From: UM-FILTER-47-13 sp964445195
Lineage (GTDB): Bacteria; Pseudomonadota; Alphaproteobacteria; Micavibrionales; Micavibrionaceae
Assembly: GCA_964445195.1 (NCBI GenBank)
Contig: CAYUKA010000013.1
Span: 1 to 61,323 of the forward strand
Length of the DNA stretch: 61,323 nucleotides
Direction of reading: 5' to 3'
Positions 23,670 to 32,354 of the stretch are shown here, one piece after another; within the stretch, counting starts at the first letter, position 1; the number at the start of each line of letters is the position of its first letter. A program made the position numbers and the translations under genes. The notes below the pieces were generated by a model, which searched no databases, was not told the DNA's origin, and saw only the letters and a list, made by a program, of their open reading frames with translations.

Positions 23670-24617
23670 ATGCCGAGCGCCAAACCCCTTATCGCGATTC
23701 TTGTGCCCTGTTATAACGAGCAGGAAGTTATTGATACCTGCCACGAGCGGATTGCCGCGGCGCTCAAGCCGCTTGAACAGGAATACCGGTTCACGATCAC
23801 CTATGTGAATGACGGCAGCCGCGATGACACGCTGGATAAATTACTCGCAATCCGCAAAGCTGATAAACGTGTCAGCGTGATCAACCTGTCGCGCAATTTC
23901 GGCAAGGAAGCTGCGATGACGGCCGGCCTTGATCATATAAAGGGCGATGCCGTGATTATCCTGGATGCCGACCTGCAAGACCCGCCGGAACTGATCCCCG
24001 GGCTGATTAAAATCTGGCGTGATGAAGACGCCGATGTTGTTTACGGCCAGCGGGAAAGCCGTCTCGGCGAAACATGGTTCAAGAAATTTACGGCCGCTGC
24101 GTTTTACCACGTCATCAATAAAATCAGCCGCGTCGACATCCCGCTCAACACCGGTGACTTCAGGTTAATGAACCGGCGATCGCTTGACGCGTTGAACGAG
24201 CTGCGCGAAAAACACCGCTTTATGAAGGGCCTGTTCGCCTGGATCGGCTACAAACAGGTGCCGTTAAAATACCAGCGCCAGCCCCGCGTCGCCGGCCGGA
24301 CCAAATGGGACTACCTGAAGCTCTGGAACCTCTCGCTGGAGGGCATTACAGGGTTCAGCATGACACCGTTGCGAATGGCAACCCTGTTCGGCCTGATGAT
24401 CTCGATTTTTGCCTTCCTGTTCGGCGGTTACATTATTATTGATACCATGGTCAGCGGCAGCAATGTCCCCGGCTATCCATCCCTGATGGCGATGGTGACT
24501 TTCCTGAGCGGCATCCAGCTCATGACCATCGGCATTCTCGGCGAATATATCGGCCGGATATTCAACGAAACCAAAAAACGCCCACTTTACCTGATTGACC
24601 GGGTTTATGAGCCGTGA
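23670..24617 (+). CDS. Family 2 glycosyltransferase (GtrB/DPM1-like)
   Basis: A 315-residue membrane glycosyltransferase that would load a sugar onto a polyprenyl phosphate. The GT-A domain starts IAILVPCYNEQEVI and includes VNDGSRDDT, the metal-binding DADLQDPPE and NTGDFRLMNR. Two C-terminal transmembrane helices are at about 232-256 and 268-290, as in GtrB and ArnC relatives. The ATG at 23670 is preferred over the TTG three codons earlier. It stands alone between clpX and a DHH phosphoesterase; the sugar is unknown. Confidence 0.92.
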   Translation: MPSAKPLIAILVPCYNEQEVIDTCHERIAAALKPLEQEYRFTITYVNDGSRDDTLDKLLAIRKADKRVSVINLSRNFGKEAAMTAGLDHIKGDAVIILDADLQDPPELIPGLIKIWRDEDADVVYGQRESRLGETWFKKFTAAAFYHVINKISRVDIPLNTGDFRLMNRRSLDALNELREKHRFMKGLFAWIGYKQVPLKYQRQPRVAGRTKWDYLKLWNLSLEGITGFSMTPLRMATLFGLMISIFAFLFGGYIIIDTMVSGSNVPGYPSLMAMVTFLSGIQLMTIGILGEYIGRIFNETKKRPLYLIDRVYEP

Positions 24618-24721
24618 TGTCATAAATTACGGCTGCGTTAACGCCGTATTATCATTTAACCGATTATGATATAACGATTTATAGAGACTCGACGCCCAGA
24701 TAACAAGGAGCCTTTGTCACC

Positions 24722-25690
24722 ATGACCAGCGAAGCAAAAATCCAGCCCGAAGCCAATAAACAATACCGTTTAATCACCCGCAGCGACATGGATGGCCTGG
24801 TCTGTGCTGTGATACTGAAGCAGCTGGACTTTATCAACGACATCAAGTTCGCCCATCCGAAGGACATGCAGGACGGGGTGATTGAGGTCAGCGCCGCGGA
24901 TATTACCACCAACCTGCCCTATGTAGAGGGCGTCTATCTCTGTTTCGACCACCATGCCAGCGAGATCGAACGCGTTGAAAACCGTCCGGCCAATCATGTT
25001 ATTGATCCAGATGCGCCGTCTGCTGCGCGGGTTGTCTATGATTATTTCGGCGGGGCCGATAACCCGAAACTGCAAAATGTGACAGAAGATATGATGAAGG
25101 TGGTCGACAAGGCCGACTCGGCAGCTTTCACCCGTGAAGACATCCTGAACCCTGAGGGCTGGGAATTGCTGAGCTTCCTGATGGACGCCCGCACCGGGCT
25201 GGGACGTTTCCGGGATTTTAACATCTCTAACTATGAGCTGATGATGAAACTGATCGACTATATCAGCGTACCGCATACGATCGAAGAATTGCTGGAACTG
25301 CCGGATGTTAAGGAACGCGTCGACTTGTATGCCGAGCACCAGCATAAATGCCGTGAGCAGATTGAACGGTGCTCGCGCGTGCATGACAATCTGGTCGTGC
25401 TTGACCTGCGGCGCGAGAACACAATCTGGGCCGGTAACCGCTTTGTGATTTACGCGCTGTTCCCGCAGGCGAATATTTCGATGCACGTCCTGTGGGGCAA
25501 GAACAAACAGAACACGGTGTTCGCGGTTGGCAAGTCGATCCTGAACCGCACCAGCAATACCGATATCGGCTCACTAATGCTGGAATATGGCGGGGGCGGC
25601 CATAACGCTGCCGGCACCTGCCAAGTTGACAACCTGAAATCTGACGAGATTATGCAGGAGCTGATTGATAAAATCACCGCCAACGGGTAA
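24722..25690 (+). CDS. DHH family phosphoesterase
   Basis: A 322-residue DHH/DHHA1 protein. The catalytic motifs are visible: SDMDGLVCAVILKQ (motif I), a DHH triad in CFDHHASEIE, and the C-terminal DHHA1 glycine motif YGGGGHNAAGTC. Relatives include nanoRNases, pAp phosphatases, cyclic-dinucleotide phosphodiesterases and exopolyphosphatases; sequence alone does not separate these. The ATG follows an AAGGAG site by 11 bases. Monocistronic by spacing. Confidence 0.9.
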   Translation: MTSEAKIQPEANKQYRLITRSDMDGLVCAVILKQLDFINDIKFAHPKDMQDGVIEVSAADITTNLPYVEGVYLCFDHHASEIERVENRPANHVIDPDAPSAARVVYDYFGGADNPKLQNVTEDMMKVVDKADSAAFTREDILNPEGWELLSFLMDARTGLGRFRDFNISNYELMMKLIDYISVPHTIEELLELPDVKERVDLYAEHQHKCREQIERCSRVHDNLVVLDLRRENTIWAGNRFVIYALFPQANISMHVLWGKNKQNTVFAVGKSILNRTSNTDIGSLMLEYGGGGHNAAGTCQVDNLKSDEIMQELIDKITANG

Positions 25691-25842
25691 ATCGCAGCCT
25701 TTATTAACAACCAAGCCGATTGCCTCGCAGGGCGTGCGCAACCTCATTTTTTTATTTACCTCAAAAAATCATCCAGGGCTTTACCTTGGACGTAAAAGAG
25801 ATAGATAAAAAACACTCTGCCACCCGTCAGGATAATCCTTTT

Positions 25843-27249
25843 ATGTCACATACGCCTGTTATCATATGGTTTCGTCAGGATCTGCGCCTGAAGGACAACC
25901 CAGCCCTGCGCGCCGCGGCTGCAGACGGTCGTCCGGTGATCCCTGTTTATGTCCTTGACGATAAAAATGCCGGGCAATGGCAAATGGGCGGTGCCAGCCG
26001 CTGGTGGCTGCATCAAAGCCTGAAGGCGCTCGATCATAGCCTGTCCGGCCATTTAGTGGTCCGGCGCGGCGATGCGACGCAGATCATCCCGCAGCTCGTT
26101 CGCGAGACCGGCGCACAGGCCGTCTACTGGAACCGCTGTTACGAGCCGTGGCGCATTAAGCGCGACAAAGCGATCAAAACCGATTTACAGGATAATAATG
26201 TCGAGGTGAATAGCTTCAACGGCTCACTGCTGTGGGAGCCTTGGGAGACACTCAAAGACAACGGTACGCCTTACAAGGTCTTTACACCGTTCTACAAAAA
26301 AGGCTGTCTGGCCAGGAATGGTGAACCGCCTGCGCCGCAACCTGCACCGAAAAAGCTGGTCTTCGGCCCGGCCCCGGCCTGCGCTGTCACGATCGACGAT
26401 CTCGGCCTGAAGCCGCGTATCAACTGGTACAGCGAAATGGAGAGCCACTGGACACCGGGCGAAGACGGCGCACAGGCGCGGCTCAAGGACTTTTTGGCGA
26501 CCGGTCTGCACGGCTATAAAGACAAGCGCAACAACCCGGCCCTGCCCAACGTTTCACGCTTGTCGCCGCATCTGCATTTCGGCGAGATTTCGCCCCGCGA
26601 AGCCTGGCATGCCGCCCGCGGCACGGGCATAAGCGAAGGATGGGAACGCGATATGGAACATTTCTGCAGTGAGCTGGGCTGGCGCGAATTTTCGCACAAC
26701 CTGCTGTATCACTTTCCCAAACTGCCCGCAGCGCCGCTACAGGAAAAGTTCGCCGCTTTTGAATGGAACGATGATCAGGACGCCCTGTGCCGCTGGCAAA
26801 AAGGTGAAACCGGCTACCCGATCGTCGATGCCGGCATGCGCGAATTATGGGCGACCGGCTATATGCACAACCGGGTGCGGATGATTACCGGGTCTTTCCT
26901 GATCAAGAATTTGTTGCTGCACTGGCACCACGGCGAAAACTGGTTCTGGGATACGCTGGTCGATGCCGACCTGGCCAATAACAGCGCGAGCTGGCAATGG
27001 ATCGCCGGCTGCGGGGCCGATGCCGCGCCCTATTTCCGCATCTTCAACCCGGTCACGCAGGGCCGGAAATTCGACCCGGACGGAACCTATGTGCGGCAAT
27101 GGATCCCCGAACTCGCAGAATTACCGGATAAGCAGCTGCACAGCCCATGGGAAAGCGATATCAAAGCCGATTACCCGCCGCCGCTGGTCGACCATAAAGA
27201 CGCACGCCAGGAAGCTCTGGCGCGGTTCGAACGGATCAAGGGAACATAG
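25843..27249 (+). CDS. phrB: Deoxyribodipyrimidine photo-lyase
   Basis: A light-driven DNA repair flavoenzyme splitting cyclobutane pyrimidine dimers. The 468-residue product begins with the antenna domain (PVIIWFRQDLRLKDNPALRA). The FAD domain shows CSELGWREFSHNLLYHFP, ETGYPIVDAGMRELWATGYM, NRVRMITGSF and DADLANNSASWQWIAGCGAD. A tryptophan-rich C-terminus is typical of class I photolyases. I start at MSHTPVII (25843), with AGGA 12 bases upstream; the longer in-frame reading from 25720 adds 41 non-conserved residues. It ends 3 bases from a convergent gene. Confidence 0.95.
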   Translation: MSHTPVIIWFRQDLRLKDNPALRAAAADGRPVIPVYVLDDKNAGQWQMGGASRWWLHQSLKALDHSLSGHLVVRRGDATQIIPQLVRETGAQAVYWNRCYEPWRIKRDKAIKTDLQDNNVEVNSFNGSLLWEPWETLKDNGTPYKVFTPFYKKGCLARNGEPPAPQPAPKKLVFGPAPACAVTIDDLGLKPRINWYSEMESHWTPGEDGAQARLKDFLATGLHGYKDKRNNPALPNVSRLSPHLHFGEISPREAWHAARGTGISEGWERDMEHFCSELGWREFSHNLLYHFPKLPAAPLQEKFAAFEWNDDQDALCRWQKGETGYPIVDAGMRELWATGYMHNRVRMITGSFLIKNLLLHWHHGENWFWDTLVDADLANNSASWQWIAGCGADAAPYFRIFNPVTQGRKFDPDGTYVRQWIPELAELPDKQLHSPWESDIKADYPPPLVDHKDARQEALARFERIKGT

Positions 27250-27252
27250 ATG

Positions 27253-27777
27253 TTAAGGGCGCGGTTTGGCGTCGGCTTCGAAATCTGACGGTCTGGCGCC
27301 GTCAATCGCATACCTGATCCTTTTGGCCGCCTCAACCGGCGTCATATCAATGTTTAATCCCGCTGCCATAGGTGCCTTGAAAGCTTGAATGTAAGGTTCG
27401 CCATCACAAGGTTTCCAGATATTCAGATAAAGGGACACCTCGTCATCTTCCAGAGCTGGAACATACTGATCCCTGCGCCGCGCATTCCATGAACTGATAT
27501 TCACGGACGCAATTTGAGTACCGTCGCTAAGCCCCATTGTCTCGAACGCAATGTCAAGCTCCAACGTCCGGCTTACGAACCGTCCGGTCCGCCATAGATT
27601 TGCGCCCAGGTAAAAATCAGGGTTCTGGTGAAAATCCTCAGCCACAAACCCCGCCGCCTTTGCAACGTCTTCGAACCAGCCGCCTTCACCATTAATATCC
27701 GGCGTAACGCTACGTTGCCGCTCGCGGGACATCCGGTTAAACGCTTTCAGGTCCACAACGGGTTTATCTCTTAGCAT
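27253..27777 (-). CDS. Hypothetical protein
   Basis: A 174-residue soluble protein, no signal peptide. It contains alternating beta-like stretches (TLELDIAFETMGLSD, VSLYLNIWKPCDGEPYI) and a C-terminal helix (PVEAAKRIRYAIDGA). The ribosome site AAGGAACAGG directly precedes the ATG. I do not recognise a family. It converges on the photolyase gene with three bases between the stops. Confidence 0.72.
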   Translation of the reverse strand: MLRDKPVVDLKAFNRMSRERQRSVTPDINGEGGWFEDVAKAAGFVAEDFHQNPDFYLGANLWRTGRFVSRTLELDIAFETMGLSDGTQIASVNISSWNARRRDQYVPALEDDEVSLYLNIWKPCDGEPYIQAFKAPMAAGLNIDMTPVEAAKRIRYAIDGARPSDFEADAKPRP

Positions 27778-28238
27778 TGCCTGTTCCTTTTTCAGATTTC
27801 AAAAACTTTTTACATAAGGAAAGATCGCATGTCAAGGAATAACCCTGTCCATGTAAACGGAATAGACGAACACACAACTTCATAAGCCGCTTGATTGCTA
27901 CCCCCGCTGTCCTTTCAGGACACAGCCGGCAAAGTATGAATATTTTAAAATTGTAAGGTGATATAGATCAGAGCAGCTTCGGATAATCCTTGCCCGGCAG
28001 GGCTGTGCTGCCCATAGCCGCGCTTTTTAACGACACGGCGGGGCGCGCATTCAGGACGGAACCGCGAAACACGCCGCCCAGCCCCTCGCTTGCCGCCCAC
28101 GGACAGGCAGCAGCATGAAGTTCACGCGCCAGATTTAAACCGCCCGAAACTTGCTCCATACTTATATTTTACAGAATATGCAACCTTTTCCGCAACAAAA
28201 CCGGTGACTTAACGAAAATCCTGTGCAACTGTGAAGCC
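27778..28238. other. 461-bp interval with little recognisable content
   Basis: AT-rich flanks surround a GC-rich block at 27968-28159 that holds a possible 63-codon minus-strand frame. An imperfect hairpin (GCTGTCCT...AGGACACAGC) lies at about 27908-27930 without a T-run. The promoters of the gene at 27777 and of the carboxypeptidase at 28239 should be here, but I see no convincing -35/-10 pair. Confidence 0.5.
27968..28159 (-). CDS. Possible small protein (63 aa), uncertain
   Basis: A 63-codon frame, MEQVSGGLNLARELHAA onward, coinciding with a GC-rich island inside an AT-rich gap, which hints at coding. There is no clear ribosome-binding site before the ATG and no recognised domain or signal peptide. 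It could also be a relic of a longer gene or chance. Confidence 0.35.
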   Translation of the reverse strand: MEQVSGGLNLARELHAAACPWAASEGLGGVFRGSVLNARPAVSLKSAAMGSTALPGKDYPKLL

Positions 28239-29162
28239 ATGATCATCAAGCCTCCTGCCCTGAAGCCCGGCGATACTGTCGCCATTATCGCGCCATCGCG
28301 ATGGCTGGCCGACAATACCCTGGCCCAGGCAAAAGCTGCGATTGAAACCGCGGGCTTTACTGTTCTGATTCATGAGCAAAATAACGAACGGCACCATGAA
28401 TGGGCCGGCGACTTTGCAACACGGGCGGCGGCGCTCCATGACGTCTTTCAGGATGATCGTATCAAGGCCGTTATTGCTGCGGCCGGCGGCACACGAACGC
28501 TGAACCTGCTTGAGTATATTGATTTCTCTATCCTGCAGGCTCATCCCAAAATCCTGATGGGTTATAGCGACGTCACGGCGCTGTTGAATGCGCAGCTGGC
28601 CCAAAATCACATAATAGCCTTTCACGGCCCCGATGCTGCCCGGCTGGCGAAAAATAGCGCGGGCGATAACAAGGCGGCCTTCGCCCTGCTGCAGGGTGAA
28701 ACACCATTCTATAACCTTGAAACAGCCACCGTTCTCAAGCCGGGGGTCGCCAACGGCCCGCTGATCGGCGGTAATCTCTGTATCCTCAATTACCTGATGG
28801 GCACCGCTTACGCCCCCGCTTTTAATAACGCCCTCCTGTTTATTGAGGACGAGCTTGAAGAGCTGCGCAATATCGACCGCATGCTGCTGAATCTCCGTCG
28901 ACTCGGACGGCTGGACCAGGTCAGCGGCCTGATGGTTGGCGGCTTTACCATGACGCTTAATGGCGGACGTGTGCCTTTCCCCTATGATGTACGGGATTTG
29001 ATCGAAGAGCATACGCAGGGACTTGATATCCCCGTCATTATCGACGCCCCGTTCGGCCATGGCGAAGACCTGCCTTGCTTCCCGGTCGGCGGCCAGGCCC
29101 GCCTGACAGCTACAAAAGACCATATCGCTCTGGAATTGACGGAAAGCGCGGTATCGGTATAA
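28239..29162 (+). CDS. LD-carboxypeptidase (peptidase family S66)
   Basis: Cleaves the terminal D-alanine from murein tetrapeptides during cell-wall recycling; some S66 members process microcin C instead. The 307-residue product has the family order: GDTVAIIAPS near the start, catalytic Ser in MGYSDVTALLNA, Glu in LFIEDELEELRNIDRML, and His in DAPFGHGEDLPCFPVG. No signal peptide, so cytoplasmic like LdcA. The next gene, fdxA, starts 30 bases downstream on the same strand. Confidence 0.94.
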   Translation: MIIKPPALKPGDTVAIIAPSRWLADNTLAQAKAAIETAGFTVLIHEQNNERHHEWAGDFATRAAALHDVFQDDRIKAVIAAAGGTRTLNLLEYIDFSILQAHPKILMGYSDVTALLNAQLAQNHIIAFHGPDAARLAKNSAGDNKAAFALLQGETPFYNLETATVLKPGVANGPLIGGNLCILNYLMGTAYAPAFNNALLFIEDELEELRNIDRMLLNLRRLGRLDQVSGLMVGGFTMTLNGGRVPFPYDVRDLIEEHTQGLDIPVIIDAPFGHGEDLPCFPVGGQARLTATKDHIALELTESAVSV

Positions 29163-29192
29163 TCGCGGCGGTAAAACTCACGGGAGCTTTCT

Positions 29193-29531
29193 ATGACCTT
29201 TGTCGTCACCGATGTCTGCATCAAGTGCAAATACACAGACTGTGTCGAGGTCTGCCCTGTCGACTGTTTTTACGAAGGCGACAATATGCTGGTCATTCAT
29301 CCTGATGAATGTATCGACTGCGGTGTGTGCGAGCCTGAATGCCCGATCGAGGCGATTGTGCCCGATATGGACGAGAAGGCCGAAAAATTCCTCGAACTGA
29401 ACCGTGAAAAATCAGAGCAATGGCCGAATATTACAAGGCGCAAAGACCCCCTGCCCACCGCCGAAGAGTACAAGGACAAAACCGGTAAATACCCGGCTGA
29501 CTTCGTCGACGCGCCTGGTGAAGGTGATTAG
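29193..29531 (+). CDS. fdxA: Seven-iron ferredoxin FdxA
   Basis: A 112-residue ferredoxin carrying one [3Fe-4S] and one [4Fe-4S] cluster. The cysteines appear as VCIKCKYTDCVEVCPVDCF and then DECIDCGVCEPECPIEAI. The C-terminal extension (WPNITRRKDPLPTAEEYK) is typical of the Azotobacter FdI/FdxA type. Ribosome site GGGAG is eight bases upstream. FdxA is commonly next to carD in alphaproteobacteria; here one convergent hypothetical gene lies between them. Confidence 0.96.
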   Translation: MTFVVTDVCIKCKYTDCVEVCPVDCFYEGDNMLVIHPDECIDCGVCEPECPIEAIVPDMDEKAEKFLELNREKSEQWPNITRRKDPLPTAEEYKDKTGKYPADFVDAPGEGD

Positions 29532-29546
29532 GCACCGCGAACCGGA

Positions 29547-30182
29547 CTATACACGGGGCTCTGCAGCCGGACGATCTTCAGACTGATCATATGTTTTTCC
29601 AGATACGTAAGCTGTCAGGGTTTCAACAGCTTGCCGCGTCCTGTCTAAAAACCCGTCGTCGATTTCAGGGCCACGTTCCTTATATTTCAGACCATCGCAT
29701 TGAGCGGCGCCGTTAAAAAACTGTACAATGGGATTGGCCGCAAGTGCCACGGTTCTGAAAGGTGAACGTAAAAGCAAAGGCAGCGGTGTTCCAAAGATTT
29801 CGCTGGCATTACTATTATCAGGCCCGGACGGTAAAAGACCAACGTTATCCCACATATACCTTGAAAAGCGCCCATTATGGACATTATTAAAAAGAACTAT
29901 GCCATGGCGGTCTTCCTGAAGGTAAATTTGCAATAAAGGCCCGTGAAAGCCCTGAAAACCCTTTGGCTGAATACGAATAACAGCAGCGCCGGAAGCGTTG
30001 AAAGGAGACAGCTGCGAAAACCCGGATTCCTGTATAGAAATATGATCGTCATATTCCCGGCGCAATTCGTCCATCAAGGCGCGCATTTTAGCTTTTTTAC
30101 CATCTATAATTTCCTGTGGCATCTTCATATATCCTTTAATATCATTAGAAATTCTGTCTACTGGCCGCGCCGGACATGTCAT
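29547..30182 (-). CDS. Hypothetical protein
   Basis: A 211-residue protein without signal peptide. It has a charged N-terminal helix (EIIDGKKAKMRALMDELRRE) and a central beta-like region (AAVIRIQPKGFQG, LLQIYLQEDRHGIVLFNNV), then a C-terminal helix (GFLDRTRQAVETLTAYV). The ATG at 30182 has GGGGGA seven bases upstream; the in-frame TTG at 30197 overlaps that site and is rejected. No family recognised. It sits between fdxA and carD, which are usually adjacent, so it may be a later insertion. Confidence 0.72.
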   Translation of the reverse strand: MTCPARPVDRISNDIKGYMKMPQEIIDGKKAKMRALMDELRREYDDHISIQESGFSQLSPFNASGAAVIRIQPKGFQGFHGPLLQIYLQEDRHGIVLFNNVHNGRFSRYMWDNVGLLPSGPDNSNASEIFGTPLPLLLRSPFRTVALAANPIVQFFNGAAQCDGLKYKERGPEIDDGFLDRTRQAVETLTAYVSGKTYDQSEDRPAAEPRV

Positions 30183-30620
30183 AATATCCCCCTTCAATCA
30201 GATTCAGTTTCTTGCCTTTGTAAAGACCTTAACGTTATTAAACATAAAGGGCTTTTTTACATCATCCAAAAAATATGTCAACGAACTAAAAAAACAAACC
30301 CGGCCTTATTTTTCCGTAAAAAATATTAATTTAAACTCTAAAAAAAGAGCATCAATAAACTGATAAATAACAATAAAGCGTACGGATTTACCCCGCCCTG
30401 TAAGACAGGCTTTTTAAATTAAAGTTGAAAATTAAGACTTTCTTAACTATACTCACTCAATCGCGTCACAGACGAAAGATCGAGGGGCCGGGGGCAGTCG
30501 CCCTATATAATGCAATCGGGGGGCCAGCATCGACGCAGTTTGTTACCGCTATAAAGGTCGTCAGAACCGTCCAAAGTTCTGGCAGCGAAGACAACTCTAG
30601 ACCGAAGACAAGGTGATAAT
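30183..30620. other. 438-bp AT-rich intergenic region before carD
   Basis: Bases 30230-30420 are very AT-rich with many A and T runs and no reading frame I trust. A TTGACA-like element on the minus strand (TGTCAA at 30276-30281) may serve the hypothetical gene, without a convincing -10. A small hairpin (CCTGTAAGACAGG then CTTTTT) lies at about 30398-30416. The carD promoter is at 30425 and its roughly 160-base leader fills the rest. Confidence 0.6.
30425..30453 (+). promoter_or_regulatory. Strong sigma-70-type promoter of carD
   Basis: TTGAAA (30425-30430), a 17-base spacer and TATACT (30448-30453). The predicted start near 30460 leaves an untranslated leader of about 160 bases before the carD ATG, long for a bacterial gene. 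It contains G-runs (GAGGGGCCGGGGG and CGGGGGGCC), so it may be structured. Confidence 0.7.
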
Positions 30621-31172
30621 ATGACCAATGACAATGTCGATTTCAAAACAGGGGATTATGTAGTTTATCCGGCGCACGGCGTCGGCCAGGTAGAAGGTAT
30701 CGAGAGCATCAGCGCAGGTGGCGCGGAAGTGATGCTGTACAACATCTCCTTTGAAAAAGACCGTATGCGCCTGAAGGTGCCCGTTGTGAAAGCCCAGGCT
30801 TCCGGCCTGCGCAAGCTGTGCACCGGCGACCGTATGAAAGATGCGCTGAAAACCCTGAAGGGCCGCGCCCGTATCCGCCGTACGATGTGGAGCCGCCGCG
30901 CCCAGGAATATGAAACAAAGATCAATTCCGGCGATCCTGTCGCTATTGCTGAGGTTCTGCGCGATCTGAAACGTAGCAATGACGACACCGATCAATCCTA
31001 CAGCGAGCGCCAGATCTATCAGGCCGCGCTGGAGCGTCTGGCCCGCGAAGTTGCCGCGGTTGAAAAGATCACCGAAGAAAAAGCGTCTGAACAGCTTCAG
31101 GACATTCTGGGCAAAGCCGCCAAACGCAACGCCAAGAAAGCCGAAGCGGAAAAAGACAAAAAAGCCGCTTAA
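30621..31172 (+). CDS. carD: CarD/CdnL family transcription regulator
   Basis: CarD-type proteins bind the RNA polymerase beta subunit and stabilise open complexes at rRNA and other promoters. The 183-residue product has the N-terminal Tudor-like RNAP-interaction domain (FKTGDYVVYPAHGVGQVEGI, about 6-65) and a helical DNA-binding domain (RRAQEYETKINSGDPVAIAE with RDLKRS). It ends in a Lys/Ala-rich tail. ATG follows AAGGTGATAAT. The gene has its own promoter and a strong terminator. Confidence 0.95.
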   Translation: MTNDNVDFKTGDYVVYPAHGVGQVEGIESISAGGAEVMLYNISFEKDRMRLKVPVVKAQASGLRKLCTGDRMKDALKTLKGRARIRRTMWSRRAQEYETKINSGDPVAIAEVLRDLKRSNDDTDQSYSERQIYQAALERLAREVAAVEKITEEKASEQLQDILGKAAKRNAKKAEAEKDKKAA

Positions 31173-31195
31173 ACGTTTCTTCTAAAAATGTTTAT

Positions 31196-31225
31196 AAAAC
31201 CCCGTCCCCGTGGCGGGGTTTTTTC
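31196..31225 (+). terminator. Rho-independent terminator of carD
   Basis: Nine-base-pair stem AAAACCCCG (31196) and CGGGGTTTT (31214) with a nine-base loop, running into T6 (31219-31224). Twenty-three bases after the carD stop. Confidence 0.92.
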
Positions 31226-31351
31226 TTCAATATGTGGATAAGTGTTTGTAATCCTCTGATTCTAATGTATACTGAAATTGATTCTGGGAAGTTTTTTTAT
31301 TTTCCCCTTCTTTCAAGCCCTTTATCCAACCTGTTGAAAGACTAACAAGCC

Positions 31352-32170
31352 GTGCGTTTGGCCACATTTGATTCCCGATTCCTCTCTTTAGGTACGCCGC
31401 GGCGTATATGGGCAGTTTCGGCCATTCACGCCGAAGCCGACCGGTTAGCGGCGCTGCACGATGATCTTTACTGTCATATCCAGCCCGGTGATCGCATTGT
31501 CTATCACGGCAATTATCTAGGCTATGGCGGCGCCCCGGCCGCAACGATTGACGAGCTGCTGACCTTCCGCCGTCTTGTACTGGCCATCCCCGGCATGCAG
31601 CCCGAAGATATCGTCTATCTGCGCGGCGAACAGGAGGAAATGTGGCAAAAGCTGATGCAACTGCAATTCGCTCCCAACCCGGCTGAAATCCTGCTATGGA
31701 TGCTCGGCAAAGGGCTATCGAACACGCTTTACTCTTATGGCCTTAGCCCGCATGACGGTATCGTCGCGGCACAGGAAGGCGTTATGTCCCTGACCCGCTG
31801 GACCGGCAAGGTCCGCGAGGCTGTGCGCCGCCGTCCCGGCCATGATATTTTCGGCACGGTATTGCGCCGGGCCGCCTATACGGATCAGGCGACGGACTGC
31901 CCGCTCCTGTTCGTCAATGCCGGTATCGACCCGGCGGCGCCACTTGAGAAGCAGGGCGATAATTTCTGGTGGTGCCGTGATGATTTCAACCGTATCGAGC
32001 TGCCTTACCAGCCCTTTCAGAAAGTGATCCGCGGTTTCGACCCGCATCATCGCGGCCTCAACATTAACTGCGTCACCGCCACGATCGACGGCGGCTGCGG
32101 CTTTGGCGGTTCGCTTGTCTGCGCCGGTTTTGAACCGGACGGGACGCTGGCCGATATGTTCGAAGCATAA
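31352..32170 (+). CDS. Metallophosphoesterase-like protein with degenerate active site
   Basis: A 272-residue protein with the layout of calcineurin-type phosphoesterases (ApaH/PP1 group), but the metal motifs are altered: GDxHG appears as SAIHAE, GDxxDRG as GDRIVYHGNY, GNHE as RGEQEE. VNAGIDP replaces the usual HAG motif, while the C-terminal NINCVTATIDGGCGFGG resembles the family end. It therefore looks like a non-catalytic or changed-function relative. The start is a GTG; no ATG fits the family N-terminus. It lies alone between carD and rpoH. Confidence 0.75.
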   Translation: MRLATFDSRFLSLGTPRRIWAVSAIHAEADRLAALHDDLYCHIQPGDRIVYHGNYLGYGGAPAATIDELLTFRRLVLAIPGMQPEDIVYLRGEQEEMWQKLMQLQFAPNPAEILLWMLGKGLSNTLYSYGLSPHDGIVAAQEGVMSLTRWTGKVREAVRRRPGHDIFGTVLRRAAYTDQATDCPLLFVNAGIDPAAPLEKQGDNFWWCRDDFNRIELPYQPFQKVIRGFDPHHRGLNINCVTATIDGGCGFGGSLVCAGFEPDGTLADMFEA

Positions 32171-32354
32171 TCGTATCTCCCGCTCTTTTTTATCCGTAAC
32201 AGGGAACGAATTCTTTTTTATAAAGGGTTTGTTAATCCGGTACGTACTATGAAGCGTATATATAACCAGATGTAACGAAATGCGCTTTGCGCCGAATAAA
32301 GTGGTGGAAACCGCCGAAAACGGCTATAAACGGCATATCACAAGTGGGGAACTC

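Noticed and set aside
31233..31330. Perfect DnaA box (TGTGGATAA, 31233) and a near match (TTATCCAAC, 31322) flanking an AT-rich stretch after carD
   Set aside because: A nine-base word is expected about once per 100 kb or so on either strand; two sites without a cluster do not make an origin, and no origin-linked genes are near.
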